DNA of 64,000 bases. It comes from an uncultured Bacteroidales bacterium. Its GTDB lineage: Bacteria > Bacteroidota > Bacteroidia > Bacteroidales > P3. The notes under the pieces are model-generated. The model was not told where the DNA came from, made no database searches, and saw only the letters and a program-made list of their open reading frames with translations. Every line of letters begins with the position of its first letter. Position 1 is the first letter of the stretch. Both the position numbers and the translations under genes were made by a program. The stretch spans positions 1-64,000 of the forward strand of contig CAJOIV010000005.1 of assembly GCA_905234665.1 (NCBI GenBank). Reading direction: 5' to 3'. Of this stretch, positions 56,874 to 64,000 are shown piece by piece.

Positions 56874-57677
56874 ATGACGAATCTTCTGACGAGACTCTTT
56901 TTGACGGCCGTATTGACGGTTGTGTGCGGCGTTTCGGTGTGCGCGCAGCCTGCCATAGGCAAAGTGACCGACAGCAACGACCTCTACTACAGCATTGTGA
57001 ACGGGAGTGCACAGTGGGTGGAGGTGACCTATCCGGGCGACCTTCCCCGCGGCATGTGGGATGGCTACGAGAAGCCGGCGGGCCATATCTACTTCCCCGC
57101 CGCCATCACCTATGAGGGGAAACGGTTCTCCCTGCACGAGATTGCTGCCTGGACCTTCATGGGCTGCAAAGGGATAACAGGCGTGGAGCTCTCGGAAGGG
57201 CTGAACAGCATCGGCTTCTCCGCTTTCGCTCTCTGCGAGGGGCTGACATCGGTTACTGTGCCCCAGTCGGTGAAGTTCTTGGGTGGCTGCATGTTCTTCG
57301 GATGCCGCAACCTGCAAGAGGCAACGCTCCCGCCCGATGTAAAAGAACTCATGGAACACACCTTCGCCGACTGCTACTCGTTGCGTAAGGTGGTTCTGCC
57401 CGAAAAGCTCCAGTTGATAGACCGTAGCGCCTTCGACCGTAGTGGTATCGAGTCCATCACGATTCCCGCAGGCGTGACCTTTATCGGCGAGAATGCCTTC
57501 AGGGGATGTAAGAACCTGCGGAGCATCGAGGTGAAGGCTGTCCGTCCGCCAGCCCTTGGCGAGGACGCTTTCGTCGGCGTCAGTGCGGAGACGGTTGTCT
57601 ACGTCCCACAAGGATGCGCCAATGCCTACCGCGAAGATCCCGACTGGAGCACTTTCCAGGATATCAGGGAGCGATAG
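56874..57677 (+). CDS. Exported BspA-like leucine-rich repeat protein
   Basis: 267 residues from ATG at 56874; a longer reading from 56754 would begin in the promoter. A signal peptide (MTNLLTRLFLTAVLTVVC, ending SVCAQ) precedes a small beta part, and residues about 75-215 hold five to six LRR_5 repeats of the BspA type (LHEIAAWTFMGCKGITGVEL, IGFSAFALCEGLTSVTVP, FIGENAFRGCKNLRSIEV). Such repeats bind ligands or host surfaces. No T9SS tail was seen at the C-terminus. Confidence 0.87.
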   Translation: MTNLLTRLFLTAVLTVVCGVSVCAQPAIGKVTDSNDLYYSIVNGSAQWVEVTYPGDLPRGMWDGYEKPAGHIYFPAAITYEGKRFSLHEIAAWTFMGCKGITGVELSEGLNSIGFSAFALCEGLTSVTVPQSVKFLGGCMFFGCRNLQEATLPPDVKELMEHTFADCYSLRKVVLPEKLQLIDRSAFDRSGIESITIPAGVTFIGENAFRGCKNLRSIEVKAVRPPALGEDAFVGVSAETVVYVPQGCANAYREDPDWSTFQDIRER

Positions 57678-57705
57678 TCGCGGCAATCACTATAAATGAC
57701 GTGAA

Positions 57706-57746
57706 GACTATTTGTGAAACCCGCCCGTTTCACAGGCAAATAGTCA
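57706..57746. terminator. Convergent hairpin between BspA-like and S41 genes
   Basis: Arms GACTATTTG and CAAATAGTC with inner stem TGAAAC and GTTTCA. The right arm overlaps the stop codon of the S41 gene. There is no T-run, so its strength as a terminator is uncertain. Confidence 0.6.
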
Positions 57747-58769
57747 TCTCCCGGCAATCCATGCACACGCCGAGTCGATGATATTGTCGCGGCCCTGACT
57801 GAGGGCTGCCTCGCGGTCCAGTGTCAGACGGATATCCGGCGGCACGCCATTCTCGTAGTTCTTCCCCTCGGGCGTCAGCAGCCGCGTGATGGACAGCCTG
57901 TACCTCCACCCGTTGGGCAGCACCCCCATCGTCGGCAGTCCCAGTCCGCCGCCCGTCGTGTCGCCCATCAGCACCACCTCTTGATAGGTCTGGCAGCAGA
58001 CGGCGAACATGCTCGCCGCGCTGAAGCATCCGCGGTCGACAAGCACCACCACGGGTCCGTCGAAATAGCCATCCTCCACCACGGGCGCATAGCTCTCGGC
58101 GAGGGAGGAGAAATCGTCGTGACCCGGGCCCGACTTGATCTGGCTCCGATAGAGCAGTTGTCCCTTCGAGGGGAATACACTCAGGAAATTGTGGATGTTC
58201 GAGATGGCGCCTCCTCCGTTGCCGCGTATGTCCACAATCATCCCCTTTGCGTCGGGATAGGATGCGATAATGTGCTTCAGCTGGTCGGCAGTGATGCTGT
58301 TGGAAAAGGAGGAATAGCGCAGGTATGCCACCTTCCCCCCGTCCAGCCCTTGGTGGGCGACACCTCCAGTCGTGTGGTATCCGGCACCGAGATAGTTGAG
58401 GACCACCGCGTTGATGTCTATCTGGCTCTCGGCATAGAAGCGCCGATAGATAGAGTCGGAATGCGAGAGGTCGTAATTGCTGTACAGATTCACGTGGCCG
58501 TCGTGCAGCGTCGAGAGCATCGCTGCGCACACCGCGAAGAGGCTGTCGTCGTTCATCGTGTCCGAGACCTTCGGCCGCAATGTGTCGTACACCGCCTGCC
58601 AGTCCACCCCCTTCACGTCGAACATCGAATACTGCCTGTCTGTCTGCTGCCACAGATAGTCGAAAACAGCCGTTGGCGAAGCGTCCCCCTCACTGGGCAT
58701 CAGCACGCGCTCGCAGGAGGCAAAACAGGCCATAATTCCAAGTGCCAATAATATTTTTTTTGTCTTCAT
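57744..58769 (-). CDS. S41 family peptidase lipoprotein
   Basis: 341 residues with a lipobox (MACFASC near residue 19). The tail-specific protease fold is shown by MLSTLHDGHVNLYSN, MIVDIRGNGGGAISNIHNF, VVVLVDRGCFSAASMFA (where the catalytic Ser is in FSAAS) and MGDTTGGGLGLP. It is expected on the outer membrane or in the periplasm and cuts near the C-terminus of polypeptides. The PDZ domain seems reduced or absent. It is 16 bp downstream of an outer-membrane barrel gene. Confidence 0.9.
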   Translation of the reverse strand: MKTKKILLALGIMACFASCERVLMPSEGDASPTAVFDYLWQQTDRQYSMFDVKGVDWQAVYDTLRPKVSDTMNDDSLFAVCAAMLSTLHDGHVNLYSNYDLSHSDSIYRRFYAESQIDINAVVLNYLGAGYHTTGGVAHQGLDGGKVAYLRYSSFSNSITADQLKHIIASYPDAKGMIVDIRGNGGGAISNIHNFLSVFPSKGQLLYRSQIKSGPGHDDFSSLAESYAPVVEDGYFDGPVVVLVDRGCFSAASMFAVCCQTYQEVVLMGDTTGGGLGLPTMGVLPNGWRYRLSITRLLTPEGKNYENGVPPDIRLTLDREAALSQGRDNIIDSACAWIAGR

Positions 58770-58785
58770 AGTCTTCTATTTTAGG

Positions 58786-59574
58786 TTACAACCTGAACAG
58801 CAGCGTCGCCTGCAATGTGTGCGAGGCCCTGTCGAATCGGTGTGGGCAATGCTCCGAAGTCCTCGATGTCAGGTGATGCCATTGGTAGGCCAGCTCCAGC
58901 CGGTTGCCGTTGCCCAGCATCAGTGTCGCCCCCGTATGCCACCATACGGAAGCACCTGCCACGAGGTATCCTTCATGCCCGCTAAAATGGTCGGTCACGG
59001 GATTGTCCATGGTCTGGTCATAGTTGGCAATGTACGCGTAACCAGGACGGTACACATGCCCAACGGGCGACACCATCAGCTGCGTGTGGAACCGCCACGG
59101 CCCTGCGTCCAGCTCGCCGCGACCACCGGCGTACAGCATCATGAAATTCGACGTCCCCGTGCCGTTGTTCCCCAGTGCGGGTGTGTATCGGAAATCGAAC
59201 ATCTCGGCGCCCTCCACAGCCGCCAGCACCCGCCAACGGCTCTTCGACCAGACCTGCCACATCGCCCCGACGCGTGCCTCGGGAGAGAGGGCATAGCCCG
59301 AGGGCTCGCCGATTTTTAGTTTGTCCATGTAAATCCCTGCGCCAAAGGGAATTGACGCCGCCAGCCGCCACCGCTCCCGCTCCAAGAGAAACGACAGCGT
59401 GGGGCGCGCCTCCAGTCCCTCGTAAATCAGCGGACTCGTCCCCTGGTCACAGTACACGCCATAGCCTGCGCCACCCCCGACACCGAGCCAGCAGCCACAG
59501 GCCTGCTCCTGCGCCGCGATTGTCCCCACGGACATCACACCCGCCACAACAAGGATTATCAACAGCCTTTTCAT
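58786..59574 (-). CDS. Outer-membrane beta-barrel-like protein of unknown function
   Basis: 262 residues with a signal peptide (MKRLLIILVVAGVMSVG, ending AAQ) and a periodic pattern of strands such as WRLAASIPFGAGIYMD and LEARPTLSFLLERER, ending with LFRL. This is like a small barrel of the type found as DUF3316-like proteins in Bacteroidota. I did not find a named domain. It is likely co-transcribed with the S41 protease. Confidence 0.65.
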   Translation of the reverse strand: MKRLLIILVVAGVMSVGTIAAQEQACGCWLGVGGGAGYGVYCDQGTSPLIYEGLEARPTLSFLLERERWRLAASIPFGAGIYMDKLKIGEPSGYALSPEARVGAMWQVWSKSRWRVLAAVEGAEMFDFRYTPALGNNGTGTSNFMMLYAGGRGELDAGPWRFHTQLMVSPVGHVYRPGYAYIANYDQTMDNPVTDHFSGHEGYLVAGASVWWHTGATLMLGNGNRLELAYQWHHLTSRTSEHCPHRFDRASHTLQATLLFRL

Positions 59575-59616
59575 AACTTTTTTTCTCTAAATGTTCGCTA
59601 TTCAAAAAAAAATGCC

Positions 59617-59624
59617 TACCTTTG
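59617..59624 (+). promoter_or_regulatory. Bacteroidota -7 element before the coiled-coil lipoprotein gene
   Basis: TACCTTTG followed by CAATTTG, 62 bp ahead of the start codon. No clear -33 element. Confidence 0.55.
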
Positions 59625-59685
59625 CAATTTGAATACAAAAGTACGAACAATTTCCGACATAGAGAATAATAAAAACGTAAATACA

Positions 59686-61095
59686 ATGAAGACAGTAAGA
59701 AAGAGTACACTTTTCGGCCTTTTCACGGCTGCGATTTTGTCTGTTGGATGCCTCGTTTCCTGCAATCAAAAGCAGAATAGCGACTCCGAAATCGACGCAA
59801 TGCGCGCCAGACTCAATGCCATCATGCTTGAACACCAGCAGATGCAACTCGACTACGAGAACTACACCTCCAATCTTGCCGCCAAGGACAGCGCCATCCA
59901 GGCCCAGGCTCAGGAAATCGAGCGCCTCTTGGCCGAGTTGAAGACCGCACAGAACGCCAAGCCCAGAGTCGCTGGCGACAATTCCGCCCGTCTCAACAAG
60001 CAAGCTGCCGAACTCAAGGCCAAACAGGGACAGATTGTCGAACTCGAGAACCGCCTCGAGCAGCAGACCCGCGAGCTGGCCGCCCTCCGCGAAATCGCCA
60101 GCCGCAATGGTAATAATGTCAGTGAGCAGGACCTCACCACCATCACCCGACTCCAGCGTGAGATCGACGATCAGGACCTTCTCATCGCCGACCTCTCCAA
60201 CGAGAAGGTCATCCTCACCAACCGCAACGACTCCCTCGTCGCCCTCGTGGCTTTCCTCACTTCCCGTCAGCAGCCTGCCAGTGCTGATGCCAACGCCCAG
60301 TATGCCGTCCGCGTGGCCCAGCTCGAAGGCCAGGTCAACCAGCAGCAGGAAGAAATCGAACGCCTCCAGGCCGAGTTGAAGGAGCAGATTGCCCTCGTCG
60401 CCGAGGCCCAGGGCATGGCCGAGAGCGCCAAGAGCGATGCCGCCGCCAGCAAGAAGGCCGCTGCCTCCACCAAGGGCGCCGTCAACAAGAAACTCGCCGA
60501 ACTGGAAGAGATGTGCAACAAGTATGCTGAAGAGATCGCCCGCCTCAAGGCCGAGAACGAGCAACTCAAGAACGAGAACGACAGCCTCCGCACCGAAGTC
60601 TCCTCCATGCGTCAGGAAGCCGAGCAGACCGCCATGGCCAACGCCAAGCTGGCCCAGAAGGTGAGCCAGGCCGCCATCCTCGTCACCAAAGACCTCTCCG
60701 TCACTCCTCTCAAGCGCGTGGCCAGCAACAGCGGCAAGGAGACCAACCGTGCCTCGGCAGTCACCACCCTCAAGATTGACGGTGTCATCCTCGACAACAA
60801 TGTCGTCGACCCCGGTTCCGTCGTACTCTATGTCCGCATCACCAACGGCGCCGGCCAGCCTGTCTACACACCCAGGTATGACGGACGTGGCGAGCTGGTC
60901 CCCCAGGAGTTCGATGTCAACGGCGAGAAGGTCATCTACACCGTGGCCCAGACCGTCGAATTCACGGGCGAAAGCCGTCCCTTCACCATTGTCTGGAACA
61001 AAGGCGAAGATGTCGAACTGACCGCCGGCATCTACAAAGTGGCCCTCTTCGCCAACGGCAACATCATCGGCACCACCACCTTCCGCCTCAAATAA
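59686..61095 (+). CDS. Coiled-coil lipoprotein
   Basis: 469 residues from ATG at 59686, with a lipobox (CLVSC near residue 28). Residues about 35-330 are a nearly continuous coiled coil with Ala, Glu, Gln and Lys heptads (EIERLLAELKTAQNA, KLAELEEMCNKYAEEIARLK). The last 110 residues (VTTLKIDGVILDNNVVDPGS, IYKVALFANGNIIGTTTFRLK) are a small beta domain. It resembles a periplasmic or outer-membrane spacer, perhaps anchoring peptidoglycan, but the function is unknown. It lies 30 bp upstream of murL. Confidence 0.82.
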   Translation: MKTVRKSTLFGLFTAAILSVGCLVSCNQKQNSDSEIDAMRARLNAIMLEHQQMQLDYENYTSNLAAKDSAIQAQAQEIERLLAELKTAQNAKPRVAGDNSARLNKQAAELKAKQGQIVELENRLEQQTRELAALREIASRNGNNVSEQDLTTITRLQREIDDQDLLIADLSNEKVILTNRNDSLVALVAFLTSRQQPASADANAQYAVRVAQLEGQVNQQQEEIERLQAELKEQIALVAEAQGMAESAKSDAAASKKAAASTKGAVNKKLAELEEMCNKYAEEIARLKAENEQLKNENDSLRTEVSSMRQEAEQTAMANAKLAQKVSQAAILVTKDLSVTPLKRVASNSGKETNRASAVTTLKIDGVILDNNVVDPGSVVLYVRITNGAGQPVYTPRYDGRGELVPQEFDVNGEKVIYTVAQTVEFTGESRPFTIVWNKGEDVELTAGIYKVALFANGNIIGTTTFRLK

Positions 61096-61125
61096 AACCC
61101 GTACACCCGGGCCCACAGACAACAC

Positions 61126-62523
61126 ATGTCCAACCAGGAAAAATACAACACCCTGCGCAAGGCATACCCCGAGTTTGTCTACGAAACATACCACTATAAT
61201 GTGCAGCCCGACGGGCTGCACATTGTCTTTTCATTCAGCATCGGCGAGCATCGGTTCCAGCCCTGCTCGTTCATCCCCGCACGTTCCTTCCTCCGGTTCG
61301 ACCAGCCCCGCGAGACGATGGACGCCCTCGTCTTCAGCATCGGGATGATTGAACTCATCAGCTACTGGAAGTGTGCCTGTCCCCCCGTTGTCAAGGTCCG
61401 CTGCGGCGCCCTCGACGACACGCAGAAAGCCTTCTGGCGGAAACTCTACTGGCACGGACTCGGCGAGTTCCTCTACATCAACGGCATCACCGCCACACAG
61501 GAAACGTTCTTGGAAATTAGGAATGAGGAATTAGGAATTAGGAATGGTGTTGGACACACTCCTCCGCCCCTGCGGGGCACCTCCCCTAACTTAGGGGAGG
61601 AGTTGGAAGGAGCCAATTCTCAATTCTACTTGGTCCCCATCGGAGGCGGCAAAGACTCTGTGGTCACCCTCGAGTTGCTGAGGTCGGCACGACTGGGAAA
61701 GGTTGTCCCCCTCATCATGAACCCACGCGGCGCCACCGTCGGATGCATCCAGGCCGCAGGCTATACCATGGACGACGTGCTGGAAATCCGCCGCACCATC
61801 GACCCCCATCTGCTTGAACTCAACGCACAAGGGTTCCTGAACGGGCACACCCCCTTCAGCGCCATGCTGGCCTTCTACACCCTCCTGGCTGCCCAGCTCA
61901 GCGGCATCCCCAACATCGCCCTCTCCAACGAGAACAGCGCAAACGAGTCGACGGTCGTGGGCACTGAGGTCAACCACCAGTACTCCAAGAGCCTCGAGTT
62001 CGAGAACGACTTCCGGGCATACGTCGCCCGCAACCTCTCGCCCGACTACAACTACTTCAGTTTCCTCCGCCCCCTCACCGAGCTCCATATCGCCATGCTT
62101 TTCAGCCGCTACGGGAAATACCATACCGTCTTTCGCAGCTGCAACGTCGGCAGCAAGCAGGACATCTGGTGCGGACACTGTGCCAAATGCCTTTTTGCCT
62201 ATATCATCCTCAGTCCCTTCATCGGGCCCGACCGCCTCAACGCCATTTTCGGGAAGGATATGCTGGACGACATCACGCTCCGCCACGAGTTCGACCAACT
62301 CATAGGCCGGGCCGAGACCAAGCCCTTCGAGTGTGTCGGCACCGTCAGCGAAGTCAACAGAGCCCTCTCCATGACCCTCGCCCGTTGGTATGCTGGCAAG
62401 CCTCTGCCTGCCCTGCTAACCGACTATCAGCCCAATCCGTCCCTCGCCTCAATGCCCCCCATCGCCACGGAGCACAACCTCAACGAATCCGAACTCTCAC
62501 TGCTACTGAACGCCATCCAATAA
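61126..62523 (+). CDS. murL: MurL-like UDP-MurNAc-L-Ala-L-Glu epimerase
   Basis: 465 residues. MurL turns the terminal L-Glu of UDP-MurNAc-L-Ala-L-Glu to D-Glu and acts with MurD2. The match rests on the N-terminal part (DGLHIVFSFSIGEHRFQP, FSIGMIELISYWKCACPP), the nucleotide-binding loop YLVPIGGGKDSVVTLELL (Gly 173), and the C-terminal motifs GHTPFSAMLAFYTLLAAQ, NHQYSKSLEFENDFRAYVA and WCGHCAKCLFAYIILSPF. Its neighbour is MurD2-like, as in Xanthomonas. Residues about 129-165 are a translated insertion made of a heptamer array and a palindromic element. This supports, but does not prove, the enzyme. Confidence 0.8.
   Translation: MSNQEKYNTLRKAYPEFVYETYHYNVQPDGLHIVFSFSIGEHRFQPCSFIPARSFLRFDQPRETMDALVFSIGMIELISYWKCACPPVVKVRCGALDDTQKAFWRKLYWHGLGEFLYINGITATQETFLEIRNEELGIRNGVGHTPPPLRGTSPNLGEELEGANSQFYLVPIGGGKDSVVTLELLRSARLGKVVPLIMNPRGATVGCIQAAGYTMDDVLEIRRTIDPHLLELNAQGFLNGHTPFSAMLAFYTLLAAQLSGIPNIALSNENSANESTVVGTEVNHQYSKSLEFENDFRAYVARNLSPDYNYFSFLRPLTELHIAMLFSRYGKYHTVFRSCNVGSKQDIWCGHCAKCLFAYIILSPFIGPDRLNAIFGKDMLDDITLRHEFDQLIGRAETKPFECVGTVSEVNRALSMTLARWYAGKPLPALLTDYQPNPSLASMPPIATEHNLNESELSLLLNAIQ
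61512..61549 (+). repeat. Heptamer array (AATTAGG) inside murL
   Basis: Units AATTAGG, AATGAGG, AATTAGG, AATTAGG and AATGGTG match those before batD. They are translated in murL as EIRNEELGIRNG and lead into the palindromic element. Confidence 0.85.
61552..61602. repeat. Palindromic element copy 3, in frame inside murL
   Basis: It reads GGACACACTCCTCC, hairpin GCCCC-TGC-GGGGC, then arms CTCCCCTAA and TTAGGGGAG. It follows the heptamer array and adds to the extra segment between the N-terminal part and the nucleotide-binding loop of MurL. Confidence 0.85.
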
Positions 62524-62524
62524 T

Positions 62525-64000
62525 ATGTACAAACAGGAACAACTGACAGCCCTACTTGCCGACCGCCGCATCCTCATCGCAGGATACGGACGTGAGGGTC
62601 AGAGCACTCACGCTCTCCTGCGCCGGCTCCTGCCAGAGGCTCCTGTCGACATCGCCCGCAACGACGAAGAGATATTCGCCTGCCTCGCAAAGACCTCTTA
62701 CGGTTCAATCATCAAGTCGCCCGGCATCCCCACCATGAAGTTCGAGGGGCGTTGCGACCTGGATACCATCACCTCGCAGACCGACCTTTTCCTGCAGGTC
62801 TATGGTTCTCAGACCCTGGCCGTCACCGGGACCAAGGGCAAGAGCACGACGACGACACTTCTGCACCACCTGCTCAGGAATTCATTCCCCGAGCGCAATG
62901 TGGTTTTGGCGGGCAACATGGGCATCCCGCTCTTCGATATCCTCGACCGGCTCGACGAACGAAGTCTGGTCGTTGCCGAGTTCTCCTGCCACCAGCTCGA
63001 GAACATCCACCGCGGCCCCCATATCGGCATTCTCCTCAACCTCTACCAGGAACACCTCGACCATTACCATGACTACCGTGGCTACCAGATGGCCAAGATG
63101 CAGATGGTGCTGCGGATGGACGAGCACGACCACTGCTTCTATTGCACCGACAGTCACGACCTGCAGGCAATCGTGCAACAGCAAGAATCTAACATCTCCG
63201 CCACGCTCCACCCCTACAGCCTCTCCACCGCGCAACACTCACCCATAGCGCAATGGAAAACCTCACTGTGCGGTGACCATAACCTCTGCAATATCTATGC
63301 CGCCGTCTCCGCCGCCCGACTGGCGGGTGCACCCGAAAAGTCTTTGCAAAACGCACTGACAACTTTCAAAGGTCTCCCGCACCGACTGGAACTGGTGGGC
63401 ACATACAACAATGGTTTGTCAGCCCGGACACCGGGTCAGCCCGGACATCGGGTCACCTTCTACAATGACTCCATCTCCACCATCCCCGAAGCCACTATCG
63501 CCGCCATCGAAGCCCTTCAAAAAGTCAACACCCTCATCCTTGGAGGATTCGACCGTGGAATAGACTACCATATCCTTGGCGACTTCCTGCGTCAGAACCC
63601 TCTCGGACAGCAGGTGCAGAACATCGTCTTTGTCGGACAGGCGGGCCGTCGCATGATGCAGGAATGGGACCTCCCCGACCGCAACACCCTCGTCGAAGAC
63701 GACTACACCCTCATCGTCCCATGGTGCTACACCTTCACCGAGAGCGACAGGATCTGCCTCCTTTCCCCCGCCGCCGCCAGCTACGACGCCTTTAAGAACT
63801 TCGAAGAGCGCGGGGACACCTTCAAAAAGTTAGTGGAATCAATCCCCGAGGGAAACGACGGCCTCTCACCATGGGCTGATATAAGGCACGACCTCCACGA
63901 CCATCCCCAGACCGCCGGCAACGAACAGTACGCCCACGACCTCATCGTCAGCCACCTTCAGGAATTACACCCCGACAAGGTCTATACCCATGTGGGCGGC
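62525..64000 (+). CDS. MurD2-like ligase fused in frame to an M20 family peptidase; 3' end outside window
   Basis: 492 residues are visible; the stop is beyond the edge. The MurD part (about residues 1-440) has RILIAGYGREGQSTHALLR, the P-loop GTKGKSTTTTLL with Lys 106, ILLNLYQEHLDHYHDY and PHRLELVGTY. TGTKGKST is the MurD2 form of the loop. Its enzyme adds L-Glu to UDP-MurNAc-L-Ala. From about residue 449 the sequence (WADIRHDLHDHPQTAGNEQY, then LHPDKVYTHVGG) is the start of an M20 amidohydrolase/peptidase, with no stop codon and no good start between. The M20 part is incomplete, so metal ligands cannot be judged. murL lies just upstream (stop and start are 1 bp apart). Confidence 0.85.
   Translation, partial: MYKQEQLTALLADRRILIAGYGREGQSTHALLRRLLPEAPVDIARNDEEIFACLAKTSYGSIIKSPGIPTMKFEGRCDLDTITSQTDLFLQVYGSQTLAVTGTKGKSTTTTLLHHLLRNSFPERNVVLAGNMGIPLFDILDRLDERSLVVAEFSCHQLENIHRGPHIGILLNLYQEHLDHYHDYRGYQMAKMQMVLRMDEHDHCFYCTDSHDLQAIVQQQESNISATLHPYSLSTAQHSPIAQWKTSLCGDHNLCNIYAAVSAARLAGAPEKSLQNALTTFKGLPHRLELVGTYNNGLSARTPGQPGHRVTFYNDSISTIPEATIAAIEALQKVNTLILGGFDRGIDYHILGDFLRQNPLGQQVQNIVFVGQAGRRMMQEWDLPDRNTLVEDDYTLIVPWCYTFTESDRICLLSPAAASYDAFKNFEERGDTFKKLVESIPEGNDGLSPWADIRHDLHDHPQTAGNEQYAHDLIVSHLQELHPDKVYTHVGG
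63418..63455. repeat. Tandem 17-bp repeat inside murD2
   Basis: Two copies of TCAGCCCGGACACCGGG or TCAGCCCGGACATCGGG follow one another. They are translated as SARTPGQPGHR, an extra stretch in the loop before VTFYNDS of the MurD fold. A single related unit is in the aldo/keto reductase gene at 41077. Confidence 0.75.

Noticed and set aside
59602-61221. Minus-strand frame of 539 codons opposite the coiled-coil lipoprotein gene
   Set aside because: It mirrors the coiled-coil heptads and has no start context or domain. The plus-strand gene has a lipobox and a promoter.

Overview
The window looks like a chromosome segment of a GC-rich member of the order Bacteroidales (Bacteroidota), probably an uncultured gut or rumen lineage. 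The evidence is four proteins with type IX secretion (T9SS) C-terminal sorting domains (one type A, three type B), a complete MoxR/Bat operon, promoters with the Bacteroidota -7 element TAnnTTTG, few Shine-Dalgarno sequences, and WG-repeat and BspA-like proteins. No phage, IS element, CRISPR array or tRNA gene was found. The one RNA gene seen is rnpB.

Layout. At 1-18553 the minus strand carries a partial RsmI-like methyltransferase, a 3067-residue T9SS type B protein of about 53 Cys-containing modules, and a housekeeping run (tyrS, glnS, a GT39-like glycosyltransferase, pheT, a small unknown gene, a pseudouridine synthase). At 18634-21663 is a T9SS type A protein. At 21898-30228 (plus) is the Bat operon, followed by a WG-repeat protein, RseC and an OmpA-like/pseudo-caspase protein. 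At 34099-39589 (minus) lie a second type B cargo, an outer-membrane barrel and an exported nuclease. At 39688-46132 are an MFS transporter, an Fe-S aldo/keto reductase, trmO, comB-like and two lipoprotein genes. Next come rnpB, an ECF sigma factor and a membrane partner with a T9SS domain, nfo, an exported coiled-coil protein, an EamA transporter, pepE, a DUF1016 nuclease and gyrB. The last part has a nitroreductase, a truncated binding protein, a BspA-like protein, an S41 protease, a barrel, a coiled-coil lipoprotein, and murL followed by murD2, which is fused in frame to an M20 peptidase that runs off the end.

The most unusual feature is repeat DNA that interacts with genes. Eleven short tandem arrays (unit 7-10 bp, several sequence families) were seen. 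Most lie exactly between the stop codon of one gene and the start codon of the next, and several supply the stop codon. Five genes encode nearly the same signal peptide core from a 7-bp word, TTTTTAG, and each is preceded by such an array. A separate palindromic element occurs three times: in frame within the RsmI-like gene, in frame within murL, and at the truncated end of the binding-protein gene. Its first stem changes sequence but keeps pairing. Smaller repeat insertions sit in gyrB, murD2 and the aldo/keto reductase gene.

Other points of interest are the MurL-MurD2 route to D-Glu with its M20 fusion, a sigma/anti-sigma pair that may read T9SS status, a caspase-like protein without its catalytic cysteine, and a GyrB whose TOPRIM glutamate reads as glycine.
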